64,000 nt of DNA from Protonemura montana (lineage: Eukaryota > Arthropoda > Insecta > Plecoptera > Nemouridae). The notes below the pieces were generated by a model. That model did not search any database and was not told the origin of the DNA. It was given only the letters and a program-made list of their open reading frames with translations. The DNA is taken from contig OX387606.1 in the NCBI GenBank assembly GCA_947568835.1, forward strand, positions 868,001 to 932,000, in the 5' to 3' direction. Every line of letters begins with the position of its first letter. Position 1 is the first letter of the stretch. Below, in pieces: positions 31,246 through 42,545 of this stretch. The position numbers and the translations under genes were made by a program.

Positions 31246-32060
31246 ACTGTGCCGGTGTAACAGAATATTCGTACTGCCTTAATATTATTACCCCCAGTAA
31301 TCTCAGTTCATAATATGATTACTGGCCAGTAAACAAGAATTGTAATGAGATTACTGGCTGAGAAAACCTAGCGTTTGAGAACATATTATTTGTACTGTAC
31401 CAGTAAAACAAAAACAGTGAAATAATATTACTCCCCAAAACAAAAGCATCACCTGGAGGGTACAGGGTGTCTACAAAACAATGCAGGGTAGTAATCTGAT
31501 AATAGCCTGAAGGTATAATACTTTTACTCCCCAACATTATGAAATGTGGATTAATCTTTGCATTTCGAAGCAATCGAACTAAATGCACTACAGGGTGTCT
31601 ACAAAACAATGCAGGGTAGTAATCTGATAATAGCCTGAAGGTATAATACTTTTACTCCCCAACATTATGAAATGTGGATTAACCTTTGCATTTCGAAGCA
31701 ATCGAACTAAATGCACTACAGGGTGTCTACAAAACAATGCAGGGTAGTAATCTGATAATAGCCTGAAGGTATAATACTTTTACTCCCCAACATTATGAAA
31801 TGTGGATTAACCTGTGCATTTTGATGCAATCGAACTAAATGCACTACAGGGTGTCTACAAAACAATGCAGGGTAGTAATCTGATAATAGCCTGAAGGTAT
31901 AATGCTATTACTCCCCAACATTATGAAATGTGAATTAACCTTTGCATTTCGATGCAATCGAACTAAATGCACTACAGGGTGTCTACAAAACAATGCAGGG
32001 TAGTAATCTGATAATAGCCTGAAGGTATAATACTTTTACTCCCCGACATATCAGATGATA
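31246..32060 (-). mobile_element. Repeat element with 128-bp unit amplified five times
   Basis: Reverse-orientation match to 38310-38645. One unit of 128 bp (gggtgtctacaaaacaatgc ... aatcgaactaaatgcacta) starts at 31465, 31593, 31721, 31849 and 31977; the partner locus has the unit once. The outer part carries inverted pieces tgattactggccagtaa / cagtaatctcatt. Probably a small nonautonomous transposon that grew internally. No coding capacity. Confidence 0.75.
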
Positions 32061-32115
32061 TGAGATGAAAATGTATGCTTCCTTTACTTGCTGACTGAGA
32101 TATAAATCCCATACG

Positions 32116-33347
32116 TACCACGGTACCAAGATACCACGGTACCAAGATACCACGGTACCAAGATACCACGGTACCAAGATACCACGGTACCAAGATACCA
32201 CGGTACCAAGATACCACGGTACCAAGATACCACGGTACCAAGATACCACGGTACCAAGATACCACGGTACCAAGATACCACGGTACCAAGATACCACGGT
32301 ACCAAGATACCACGGTACCAAGATACCACGGTACCAAGATACCACGGTACCAAGATACCACGGTACCAAGATACCACGGTACCAAGATACCACGGTACCA
32401 AGATACCACGGTACCAAGATACCACGGTACCAAGATACCACGGTACCAAGATACCACGGTACCAAGATACCACGGTACCAAGATACCACGGTACCAAGAT
32501 ACCACGGTACCAAGATACCACGGTACCAAGATACCACGGTACCAAGATACCACGGTACCAAGATACCACGGTACCAAGATACCACGGTACCAAGATACCA
32601 CGGTACCAAGATACCACGGTACCAAGATACCACGGTACCAAGATACCACGGTACCAAGATACCACGGTACCAAGATACCACGGTACCAAGATACCACGGT
32701 ACCAAGATACCACGGTACCAAGATACCACGGTACCAAGATACCACGGTACCAAGATACCACGGTACCAAGATACCACGGTACCAAGATACCACGGTACCA
32801 AGATACCACGGTACCAAGATACCACGGTACCAAGATACCACGGTACCAAGATACCACGGTACCAAGATACCACGGTACCAAGATACCACGGTACCAAGAT
32901 ACCACGGTACCAAGATACCACGGTACCAAGATACCACGGTACCAAGATACCACGGTACCAAGATACCACGGTACCAAGATACCACGGTACCAAGATACCA
33001 CGGTACCAAGATACCACGGTACCAAGATACCACGGTACCAAGATACCACGGTACCAAGATACCACGGTACCAAGATACCACGGTACCAAGATACCACGGT
33101 ACCAAGATACCACGGTACCAAGATACCACGGTACCAAGATACCACGGTACCAAGATACCACGGTACCAAGATACCACGGTACCAAGATACCACGGTACCA
33201 AGATACCACGGTACCAAGATACCACGGTACCAAGATACCACGGTACCAAGATACCACGGTACCAAGATACCACGGTACCAAGATACCACGGTACCAAGAT
33301 ACCACGGTACCAAGATACCACGGTACCAAGATACCACGGTACCAAGA
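32116..33347. repeat. 16-bp satellite, 77 near-perfect copies
   Basis: About 1232 bp of the unit accacggtaccaagat, 77 repeats, with no variant unit that I noticed. Each unit contains the palindrome ggtacc. The minus-strand open frames of 417-490 residues (repeat VSWYRGILVPWYLGT) exist because a 16-bp unit without stops stays open in every frame. The extreme homogeneity suggests very recent expansion. Confidence 0.97.
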
Positions 33348-35114
33348 CGCCCACCTCAGAGAAAAATACTTGGCGCATAATTTTTTTACTGTTTGGTTGA
33401 AAATCCATAAAGTAGGACTCAGGAAGTAAACATTCTAAAAGCATATGAACGCTATCTCCAGTATACGATTTACTACAAAGAATAGATAATAATAATACAA
33501 TTTAAAAATGAATTTCAGGGTAACCACCATTAAAGCGTGTTCCATTTTTACCTACCAGTAATTTAAATGAAAATCACCAGAAAATAAACTTATGTGAAGA
33601 CTTGAATGTAATAGTATTTGCTGCACATACGATTGTAAAGAAATATTTGGCGACATGCAGTGTCTGAAAACATGAAATTATACAGTTTCTTCAAAACAGG
33701 GTCTTTTAGCCAACTCGTTACAGGAATGTCGCTTCAAACCAGACACAAATTCTTACCTAATTTCATTTATATTTTAAGATGCGATTCTAAAAGTATGCTA
33801 CAGAATTAGGAATTGAATTCCGCTGTGGTGCGCAACATAGAAAATAAATATCAGAGCAACAAATTGAACAGAAATAAGGGATAAATAATAACAATGTAAT
33901 AATTCCCACTACCTGCCAATTAGTAAATAACTTTATTTGGAGTTACTTAACGTTCTCACACGGAAATTAACATTTCAAAGTTTATCAAAGAAACTATTGA
34001 TCTTGCCAGATAAAAAAATTAATGCGCTAAGTATTTTTTCGCGTCTTGTCGTTGAAGTTCTTCACTCAACAGGGAAATCTCCTTAAGATTATTATTTAAT
34101 TATTATCATTGTGTTCAAATACGCATTTAAAATAAAATCTGATGTATTTTTTCTTTTTATAATCCGATCATAACTTTTCTATTTATATTTGTTTTAAGAA
34201 TGGCTAAAATATGAATTCTCGTGGCGGGATGAAAACGGGCTGTGATTAACTACACGTAGTTCTGACGTCATTTTGTTGTATCCTTTGCGTTCGCTTCTGT
34301 TTCTTGACGTCAGATTTCACTTCATGTCATAAAAAATGGCGACCCTCGTTTTCGTACGAGATTCAAACGCAAACATTTTAAACAGAGATATTTTATTCAA
34401 AATTGGATTTAGAAGAAAATAAAAAAATAAGTGTTCATTATTTTCTCACAAAAAAAAAGTTTCAAATTTAAAGAGATTTCCCTATTCTGTAAAATTTGGT
34501 AGGTGTTAGTGGAAATGTACACTGGATTGCAGCTACCTTTTGATATCACGCCTTTTCGAGGCTGAACCATTTTTTAACGTATAGACTTGGCTGGTTTTCC
34601 TTTACATTAAAACCACAGATTGTTAAAACTACCTGATCCAGATAAATTGTTTATTTGATCAAAATACAAATGAAATGCGCGCAGATTTATTGTATGAAAT
34701 TATAATGAATATATAATATATCCACTTCTGTTATTCGGAACATAAAGTGCCATGTTTTATTTTCCACAACACTGGCATCAAATAACTGATTTCAAGTTTA
34801 GTAAATCAATAACCAAATATATCATAAAATGTACGATCAGCAAAAGTTAGTTCCCTTATTATTTTTGTTGGCATAAATGCTAACAAGATATAAATGGGGG
34901 ATGTGTTGAAAAATAAACAATAAAATTATACGCGTTTGCTTCATATTTTAACCACGGTTGTCTCTCCTATTTAATCAGCTAACGCAGTAGAGCGATACAT
35001 TTTTAGACAAAATCGAACTCCACTTTTTAGACGAGGTGAACCTCGAATACCACATACAATAATTAAATGCTTGGTAGAGTGACTGCGTCATAATGTTTTA
35101 ATGGCACTACTTAC
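33348..35114. other. 1.8 kb AT-rich stretch without recognised genes
   Basis: No open frame of interest and no repeat shared with other parts of the window. It ends in a run of about 20 C at about 35117. Confidence 0.5.
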
Positions 35115-35323
35115 CCACCCCCCCCCCCCCCCCCACCACCCACCCGACCACACATCATAAACCCACCTAGCAGCCAGTGCTAACGTAGCGAGCTGAACGG
35201 AAACCCAGATTTTAATAGATTTTTTTCAAAAATAGTGCTGCAGTCAAATAAAGTATATATATAAGTCTAAGAGTGTACTAACAAAAGCTTGTTTATTGAT
35301 CAACATGGAGTGGCATGTGTGCC

Positions 35324-36553
35324 CCAACCTAACCTAACCTAACCCAACCTAACCTAACCTAACCTAACCTAACCTAACCTAACCTAACCTAACCTAACCT
35401 AACCTAACCTAACCTAACCTAACCTAACCTAACCTAACCTAACCTAACCTAACCTAACCTAACCTAACCTAACCTAAACCAACCTAACCTAACCTAACCT
35501 AACCTAACCTAACCTAACCTAACCTAACCTAACCTAACCTAAACCAACCTAACCTAACCTAACCTAACCTAACCTAACCTAACCTAACCTAACCTAACCG
35601 AACCTAACCTAACCTAACCTAACCTAACCGAACCTAAACTAACCTAACCTAACCTAACCTAACCTAACCTAACCTAACCTTACCTAACCTAACCTAACCT
35701 AACCTAACCTAACCTAACCCAACGGAACCTAACCTTACCTAACCTAACCTAACCTAACCTAACCTAACCTAACCTAACCTAACCTAACCTAACCTAACCT
35801 TACCTAACCTAACCTAACCTAACCTAACCTAACCTAACCTAACCTAACCTAACCTAACCTAACCTAACCGAACCTAACCTAACCTAACCTAACCTAACCT
35901 AACCTAACCTAACCTAACCTAACCTAACCTTACCTAACCTAACCTAACCTAACCTAACCTAACCTAACCCAACGGAACCTAACCTTACCTAACCTAACCT
36001 AACCTAACCTAACCTAACCTAACCTAACCTAACCTAACCTAACCTAACCTAACCTAACCTAACCTAACCTTACCTAACCTAACCTAACCTAACCTAACCT
36101 AACCTAACCCAACGGAACCTAACCTTACCTAACCTAACCTAACCTAACCTAACCTAACCTAACCTAACCTAACCTAACCTAACCTAACCTAACCTAACCT
36201 AACCTAACCTAACCTAACCTAACCTAACCTAACCTAACCTAACCTAACCTAACCTAACCTAACCTAACCTAACCTAACCTAACCTAACCTAACCTAACCT
36301 AACCTAACCTAACCTAACCTAACCTAACCTAACCCAACCGAACCTAACCTAACCTAACCTAACCTAACCTAACCTAACCTAACCTAACCTAACCTAACCT
36401 AACCTAACCTAACCTAACCTAACCTAACCTAACCTAACCTAACCCAACCTAACCTAACCTAACCTAACCTAACCTAACCTAACCTAACCTAACCTAACCT
36501 AACCTAACCTAACCTAACCTAACCTAACCTAACCTAACCTAACCTAACCTAAC
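35324..36553. repeat. Interstitial telomeric array (AACCT/TTAGG)n
   Basis: About 1.23 kb of the pentamer AACCT, the C-rich strand of the arthropod telomere repeat TTAGG. Scattered variants (aaccg, aaccc, aaacc, taccttacc) include the composite aacccaacggaacctaacct at about 35716, 35966 and 36106, showing local duplication. The G-rich strand points towards lower coordinates, but more than 35 kb of other DNA lies there, so this is not a chromosome end in this assembly. Confidence 0.95.
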
Positions 36554-36638
36554 CCGTATTCTTTTATCTAAGCCCTAACCTAACAAACTCACCCTAATCG
36601 ATCGACAACCATGAAACAAGACGCCCTCCTTGTTGCAG

Positions 36639-37052
36639 GTGAAGACCGGGATGAAGGAGGAGCTGCAACGCATGGACACGCTGACCCTCGACCACCGGGC
36701 AATGCACGAGGTATGTGCAGAAAACAGCCATCCAGCTCCGGGTCGACCATGACAAACGGGTGACCCTGACAAACCACTGCGGAAAGTCTGGTTGAAATTG
36801 CAATGCGATGGGCAATGCTTTTATTTATCAAGGAACACTATTAACTTTTAGAAAATTGGTGCCCAAACGAGGACACGAACCCCGAATGTCCTTATAATAA
36901 ATCAGTCACTGACCAGTGAGTCTGTTTGCAGATGAACCTGTGCAGTTCCCCCAGTTCCCCAGTTCTTCCAGTGCATCTACAACAACCACGCAGAGCTCAG
37001 CCTCGGTGGCTTCTTCACCGTCGACAGGGCCCTCTTTAAGGCCCTAGCTTAG
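36639..37052 (+). pseudogene. Possible gustatory-receptor-type fragment (two exon-like pieces)
   Basis: Piece one, 36639-36710, lies between cttgttgcag and gtatgtg and reads MKEELQRMDTLTLDHRAMHE; piece two, 36972-37052, follows a long pyrimidine tract ending ttcttccag and reads CIYNNHAELSLGGFFTVDRA, then LFKALA and a stop. Arthropod gustatory receptors end with a short exon of the form GGFFTVDRxLxxS followed by TYLVILxQF, preceded by an intracellular loop rich in LxxxHxxL. The final TYxxxxxQF motif is missing, so this would be a truncated relic. The similarity is from memory of family motifs only. A SINE remnant lies between the pieces. Confidence 0.33.
36840..36895 (-). mobile_element. tRNA-derived SINE fragment
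   Basis: attggtgcccaaacgaggac followed by acgaaccccga is the minus-strand B-box end of the tRNA-headed SINE. Confidence 0.55.
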
Positions 37053-37192
37053 AGAAAATAATACGGGTTAGGTAGAGCCGTACAGTCTGTGGTAAAGTTT
37101 CTGCCAACTTTTTGGACCTTCTTTGGCATCACACCATGATCGCAGCAGTCGTTTGGGGTGCACAATCCCGAGACACTTGGGGAGCAGTTTGC

Positions 37193-37310
37193 AGGGCCGC
37201 ACAAAACAGAGCCGCACAAAACACACGTTGAGGCGCAGAAAACAGAGGCGCAGAAAACAGAGCCGCACAAAACACACGTTGAGGCGCAGAAAACAGAGGC
37301 GCACTTTATG
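37193..37310. repeat. Short duplicated motif block
   Basis: ccgcacaaaacacacgttga and ggcgcagaaaacagaggcgc alternate twice, giving a composite tandem of about 60 bp. On the minus strand it produces a cysteine-rich frame (repeat FCASTCVLCGSV) that I regard as incidental. Confidence 0.7.
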
Positions 37311-37579
37311 CCCTCCCGCCTGGGACTATTGGGTGTTGCTACGGCGACTTCGGATTTCATTGCGATGACTGCTCGACCGCTAACCCCTACTGTGGCTCAT
37401 TTTCTGGCAGCGACTGCAACTTCTTCGGGTGCAACTGTGGCGGCGGTTGCAGGCCACGAAACCCAAACTCGATGCACGGCTGTGACAAGCGTATGGAAGC
37501 ACGAAGTCAACAATTCCGATCACATTCTGTGATAGGCAGGTATAATATATTGCTGAGCGATTTCACTTGCGATTGTTGA
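37283..37579 (+). CDS. Cysteine-rich open frame, possible secreted-peptide exon
   Basis: A plus-strand frame open from 37283 to a TGA at 37579 reads IGCCYGDFGFHCDDC, then CGSFSGSDCNFFGCNCGGGC and MHGCDKRME. Ten or so cysteines in about 50 residues with regular spacing look like a small disulfide-rich secreted peptide. There is no in-frame ATG at the start, so it would need an upstream exon with signal peptide, which I did not find; a GGCAG|gtataa donor-like site lies near 37540. It could equally be a relic or chance. No family assigned. Confidence 0.35.
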   Translation, partial: GAENRGALYALPPGTIGCCYGDFGFHCDDCSTANPYCGSFSGSDCNFFGCNCGGGCRPRNPNSMHGCDKRMEARSQQFRSHSVIGRYNILLSDFTCDC

Positions 37580-37639
37580 TTTGACTTACACAGAAAAAAA
37601 TGACTTATTTCTGGATGAAATCTTATTTCAATTGCAAAC

Positions 37640-37770
37640 GCTTGCAATGCGCTGGTTTTTTATTATAAAGAACATTAAAACCGTCTCAAAAATGTATGCC
37701 CATAAGAGGAACCGTTTTGATGTCTCCGTTTGGGCATCAATTTTTGAGACGGTTATAGTGTTCATCCTTT
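37640..37770. mobile_element. Two tRNA-type SINE 3' ends in inverted orientation
   Basis: aaaaccgtctcaaaaatgta on one side and gcatcaatttttgagacgg on the other face each other about 45 bp apart, with the family tail (gcaaacgcttgcaatgcgc) outside. Looks like two truncated insertions head to head or a foldback derivative. Confidence 0.65.
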
Positions 37771-38309
37771 TTTTTTATTGTTCTCATTTTTGTGCGCGCT
37801 CTAGCGGTCAAACTCCTGCTCCGATCTGTTCTGATTGGAAGGAATTGAAAAAAAACACAATCAGATGTGATTTATTGCATTTTATTGTATTGTATTGTTG
37901 TTGCTGTATTTTGATGAAATCTTATTTAAATTCTTATTTATTTCTTCTTTATTTAAATTCTTATTTATACTCTTCTTTAGTGTTCGTAACACTACTAGAG
38001 TGCAAAAGTGATACTGAAGCTGTGCCTCGTGAGAATGTACTGATTCGAACAAGCTTGCATTGTCTGCCATGTGTAATGTTACGAACATAAACAATAAAAT
38101 TGCATAGGTTCCCTGAAATTTTGATACGTCTGTTGTGGAATGAAAGGCGCCGACGCCGGTCACTCTAGCCTGCGTCTCAGCAAATCCCTTTGACTGACTA
38201 TCCACGCCGCCTGCTTCTGGAAATGAGCTTCGAGGTGTTTATGAATTCACAGTATCTTTACAAAATTGAAATAAATTTAAGTTACTCGTACAAATTGGAT
38301 TCCCTGTAG
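37771..38309. other. Unassigned stretch
   Basis: Contains gttcgtaacactactagag and atgttacgaacataaac about 90 bp apart in inverted orientation, hinting at another small element. No recognised gene. Confidence 0.4.
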
Positions 38310-38645
38310 TGCATCTAGTTCGATTGCATCGAAATGCAAAGGTTAATTCACATTTCATAATGTTGGGGAGTAAAAGTATTATACCTTCAGGCTATTGTCA
38401 GATTGCTCCCCTGCATTGTTTTGTAGACACCCTGTACCCTCCAGGTGATGCTTTTGTTTTGGGGAGTAATATTATTTCATTGTTTTTGTTTTACTGGTAC
38501 AGTACAAATAATATGTTCTCAAACGCCAGGTTTTCTCAGCCAGTAATCTCATTACAATTCTTGTTTACTGGCCAGTAATCATATTATGAACTGAGATTAC
38601 TGGGGGTAATAATATCATGGCAGTACGAATATTCTGTTACACCGG
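38310..38645 (+). mobile_element. Repeat element, single 128-bp unit form
   Basis: Reverse complement of the element at 31246-32060 but with only one internal unit: aatgttggggagtaaaagta, then ttgttttggggagtaatatt and cagtaatctcattacaattc. Serves as the unexpanded comparison copy. Confidence 0.75.
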
Positions 38646-39520
38646 GCCCGACTTTCGGGGAGGGCTGAGAGACTATGAAGCTAGAAAGTCGTATGAATCT
38701 GTGTGACGACGCAAGGTGCGTCCTAGATCCAAGCGGGGAGCCACCTGCCCACCGTACACCTGCCACGCCAGGAACCGAACCGCGGTCCCCGGGGCAGAAA
38801 TCCGACATCAAAGTCTCTCTTGATTTTTAAACATGAATCGAACAAACAAACAAAGTATATTTTCGTGGCATCAATGTTTGAGAGATTATTATGTTTCTAA
38901 TAATAAAATACCCCGCGCATTGCAAGCGTTTGGAGTTTAAATCAGATTTCAAAGAGTCGTTGATCTCCAATGAACGACCAGCATTTACTAGGAATATCAG
39001 CGCAACGAGGTTTAATAATCAGTGCCTCTTGGTATGAGACGCAAAACATGGCCACATGGAGTAAATAGTTTCGACTAATAACGTGCCGGTGCTGTACCTT
39101 GATAGTTGCCAGGCAACGCATTGGCAATCCAGGAACAGCAAATTAAATCACTTGGAAAGTGAACCAGGCTTGATGGTTAGGTTAGGTCGCCGCCGTGCCA
39201 CGAGGCAGACTTCAGTTTAAGTAGCATATTACTCTCAAAACGAATACATTTAATTCTCCTGCTCGCCCATGGCCCGATGCAGCAGTTCAACTCAATAGCA
39301 CAAAGTGAATTCACACAAGTTAAGCACCACTGCGCTGGGTCAGGTATTGGATGGGTGATCATCACACACATGACCAGTTCTGTTCGGGAGAGAGGTTGGA
39401 GGGATACAAGTTAGTACAGGAACTTCACTGGCCTTGCTTATCAACCTCTCAACAACATAGATTTGTGGAGGAATCCTGTTGTTCGCATTGTACCGTCCTT
39501 CGGAAGGGACGTTAATGTGT
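38640..39520 (+). repeat. Duplicated block, copy 2 (with 3355-4262)
   Basis: Near-identical to 3355-4262, including tRNA-like sequence, SINE 3' end and a 5S-headed SINE. It keeps the segment gtgcgtcctagatccaagcg missing in copy 1. The SINE at the end stops after ggaagggacgttaa and runs into a short atgatggtcatgt repeat. Confidence 0.85.
39313..39520 (+). mobile_element. 5S rRNA-headed SINE, 3'-truncated
   Basis: caagttaagcaccactgcgc, tattggatgggtgatc and body with ccgtccttcggaagggacg. The 3' half is replaced by a small (atgatggtcatgtgt) repeat. Confidence 0.75.
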
Positions 39521-40609
39521 ATGACCATGATGATGGTCATGTGTATGATGGTCATGTATATGATGGTCACCCACCACGACACTCGACAACCATGCACTGT
39601 TGCATCGACGTGCAGTTGTATAATGACTCTGAACCAAGGCTCTTAACCTAACATCAGTCCCTTCGAAACTGAACTTCAATTCGGGATTGCATTGCGTTAA
39701 AATGCCACAAAATGTTTTAGTTACCAATTCAAAGTTGGTGCAATGTCCAAGGTGTGTAAACGCCTCCACCCTCACCAGGATGCGATTATCTTTGAGAAGG
39801 AATGTCGTCAAATGATTTTGAGAAAGAGTCCGGTTGGCCATTGCAGTTCGTTATATGATAGATGTTTCGAGATTGATAAGCTCAAGGGGGCCGAGCAGGC
39901 GAGCAGGTAGAAGGCAGTGGTTGTGACGTTAGGACCGCTCGGTTGCATGTCAGTGAGCAGATGCCGCGATACCCGTCCAGGCAGGTTAGACATCCAGTCT
40001 AATCAGTTTGTCGAGAGTGGTCGCAAGGATCAGTGATTTAAAACAAGTAGCGTTGTTCAAAATTTTAACATTTTACCTGATAAAATTGCAAATTTCTAGC
40101 CCCAACGCTACGGCTAAAAAATCAATAATCAAATGGGATTTTCCCTGAATCATATGTCCATTTTATTTTTCTGGGGGATCTAGGGAACAAAAACATATTT
40201 TCAATTCTTTATTTGGGGTTTGTTTAAACTAGCTTGTCAACTAACAACATCTTTTGAAGAGCACATTTTCCGGAAAATCTGTTCTAAAAATTAGTAAAAA
40301 AAACTGGAAACAGCTAACAATGGAGGTTATTGAAAATGGGTGACTTGTGTTAGGTTTTTTGGGCAGTTTGGTAATGGTAATAAATTTTTAACAAATTTTG
40401 AATCCACAGCTGCTACGAAAACTCAGTTTTTTTTTCCTGAAAAGCACCGAAAAAACGCCTTGAACAGGCTCTTTTACAACGCGTGTAACTATAAAACGAA
40501 ATAATATTTTTGGTTTTGAAAAGCGTCGATATGTTGCCAATGGTGTGATGAGTCGCATAGTTTTTGTTTCGTCGCGATCGAACAAGCGGTTTGACCGATT
40601 AGTTGTATC
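39521..40609. other. Stretch without recognised genes
   Basis: Open frames of 61-109 residues lack motifs. No repeat family recognised. Confidence 0.45.
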
Positions 40610-40615
40610 CAGTAA

Positions 40616-41665
40616 ACCTAGATATAGACCTGAGTAAGCTCCCACTCCAATAGCCCTTAGTAAGCTCCCACTCCAAAGACCTGAGTAAGCACCCACTCCA
40701 ATAGACCTGAGTAAGCTCCCACTCCAATAGACCTGAGTAAGCTCCCACTCCAATAGACCTGAGTAAGCTCCCACTCCAATAGACCTGAGTAAGCTCCCAC
40801 TCCAATAGACCTGAGTTAGCTCCCACTCCAATAGACCTGAGTAAGCTCCCACTCCAATAGACCTGAGTAAGCTCCCACTCCAAAGACCTGAGTAAGCACC
40901 CACTCCAATAGACCTGAGTAAGCTCCCACTCCAATAGACCTGAGTAAGCTCCCACTCCAATAGACCTGAGTAAGCTCCCACTCCAATAGACCTGAGTAAG
41001 CTCCCACTCCAATAGCCCTTAGTAAGCTCCCACTCCAATAGACCTAATTAAGCTCCCACTCCAAAGACCTGAGTAAGCACCCACTCCAATAGACCTGAGT
41101 AAGCTCCCACTCCAATAGACCTGAGTAAGCTCCCACTCCAATAGACCTGAGTAAGCTCCCACTCCAATAGACCTGAGTAAGCTCCCACTCCAATAGACCT
41201 GAATAAGCATCCGATACAACAGCCTTAAGATGCAGAATATTTGAAGAGATAGAAATAGAATGTAAATAGAATATTTCAAAAGACTTGAGTATGCTCTTAC
41301 TCCAAAAGATCTGAGTAAGCTCCCACTCCTAAAGACCTGAGTAAGCTCCCACTTCAATGGACCTGAGCAAGCTCCCACTCCTAAAGACCTGAGTAAGCTC
41401 CCACTTCAACAGACCTGCGTAAGCTCCCACTCCAATAGACCTGGGTAAGCTCCCACTCCAATAAACCTGAGTAAGCACCCACTCCAATAGACCTGAGTAA
41501 GCTCCCACTCCAATAGACCTGGGTAAGCTCCCACTCCAATAAACCTGAGTAAGCACCCACTCCAAAAGACCTGAGTAAGCACCCACTCCAATAGACCTGA
41601 GTAAGCTCCCACTCCAATAGACCTGAGTAAGCTCCCACTGCAATAGACCTGAGTAAGCACCCGAT
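40616..41665. repeat. 26-bp minisatellite array
   Basis: About 36 copies of a 26-bp unit containing tgagtaagctcccactccaa, with 24-bp variants lacking two bases. A non-repeat insert at about 41205-41290 (gccttaagatgcagaatatt) recurs in diverged form just past the array at about 41665-41700, so a larger block was duplicated. Minus-strand frames up to 216 residues (repeat WSGSLLRSIGVGAYSGL) are artefacts of the array. Confidence 0.93.
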
Positions 41666-41699
41666 ACAACAGCTTTAAGATGCAGAATATTTCAAACAA

Positions 41700-42149
41700 A
41701 ATACTCGAGTTATTTATTACATGAAAATTGAAATCTAGGATAACACCGGGTTTTCTTGTCAACAATTTTCTTAAGTTTGACTATTAAATGTTGCCAGAAA
41801 ACCACATTCATTTTATCGTTATTTTCGTCACCATAAAGGGATGTTTATCTCGAATGTATCAATTTCATGGGAAACAGGTTTAAAAAAGATAATTGCAAAG
41901 AAGCAACATGTTTTCCTTGTGGGAAATATAAAGCAACGATATCGTTTTATCACTTGCATTAGAAATATTGCTGTTAATTAATTTTCACTGGCTTTCATTA
42001 TGTGGAAATTCTTTGGCTTAAAACAAAGAGATCTAGAATATATAGCATAAAAGGTAACATTGTAGATGGGGAATTAATAATACAGACTAAAAATTCTTGG
42101 TAAATACAGTTACGGTCTTAGAAACTAGAAAGAAAGACAAGGTTATTTT
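41700..42149. other. Stretch without recognised features
   Basis: AT-rich; nothing recognised. Confidence 0.45.
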
Positions 42150-42545
42150 AAGTTAGGCAACACTGCGCTGAGTCAGGTATTGGATGGGTGACCATCATAC
42201 ACATGACTAGTTCTCTTCGGAAGAGAGGTTGGAGGGATGAAAGTTAGTACAGCAACTTCACTCGCCTTGCTTATCAACCTCTCGACAGCATGAATTTGTG
42301 GAGGAATCCTGTTGTTCGCGTTGTACCGTCCTTCGGAAGAGACGTTAAGCCGGTGGTCCCCTTGGTGCTCTTCGACAGGAGTAGGCTACGTGCCGGCACC
42401 GGGTTTCCCCTCCTCCCTTCTAGACCAGATTAGATATATCATAATTTTCATCATTGTTTACTTATTCCATTATACCGGTACCGTTGTCAAAACAGTGCGT
42501 CGTTAAACAACTCAAGCAATGTGTAAAACAATTGAATAAATGTTA
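42150..42545 (+). mobile_element. 5S rRNA-headed SINE, most complete single-head copy
   Basis: The 5S-like head (gttaggcaacactgcgctga, tattggatgggtgaccat) is followed by the central body (ccgtccttcggaagagacgt, ggtggtccccttggtgctct, cttcgacaggagtaggctac, gggtttcccctcctcccttc) and the tail gtcaaaacagtgcgtcgtta, ending in an A-rich stretch near 42545. About 390 bp. The central block resembles conserved domains shared by several invertebrate SINE superfamilies; the tail is likely copied from a partner LINE. Confidence 0.8.

Noticed and set aside
31972-33444. Minus-strand frame of 490 residues with a WYLGTVVSWYRG-type repeat
   Set aside because: A by-product of the 16-bp satellite, which lacks stops in all frames on that strand.
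35324-36553. True chromosome end
   Set aside because: More than 35 kb of varied DNA lies on the side that should be terminal.
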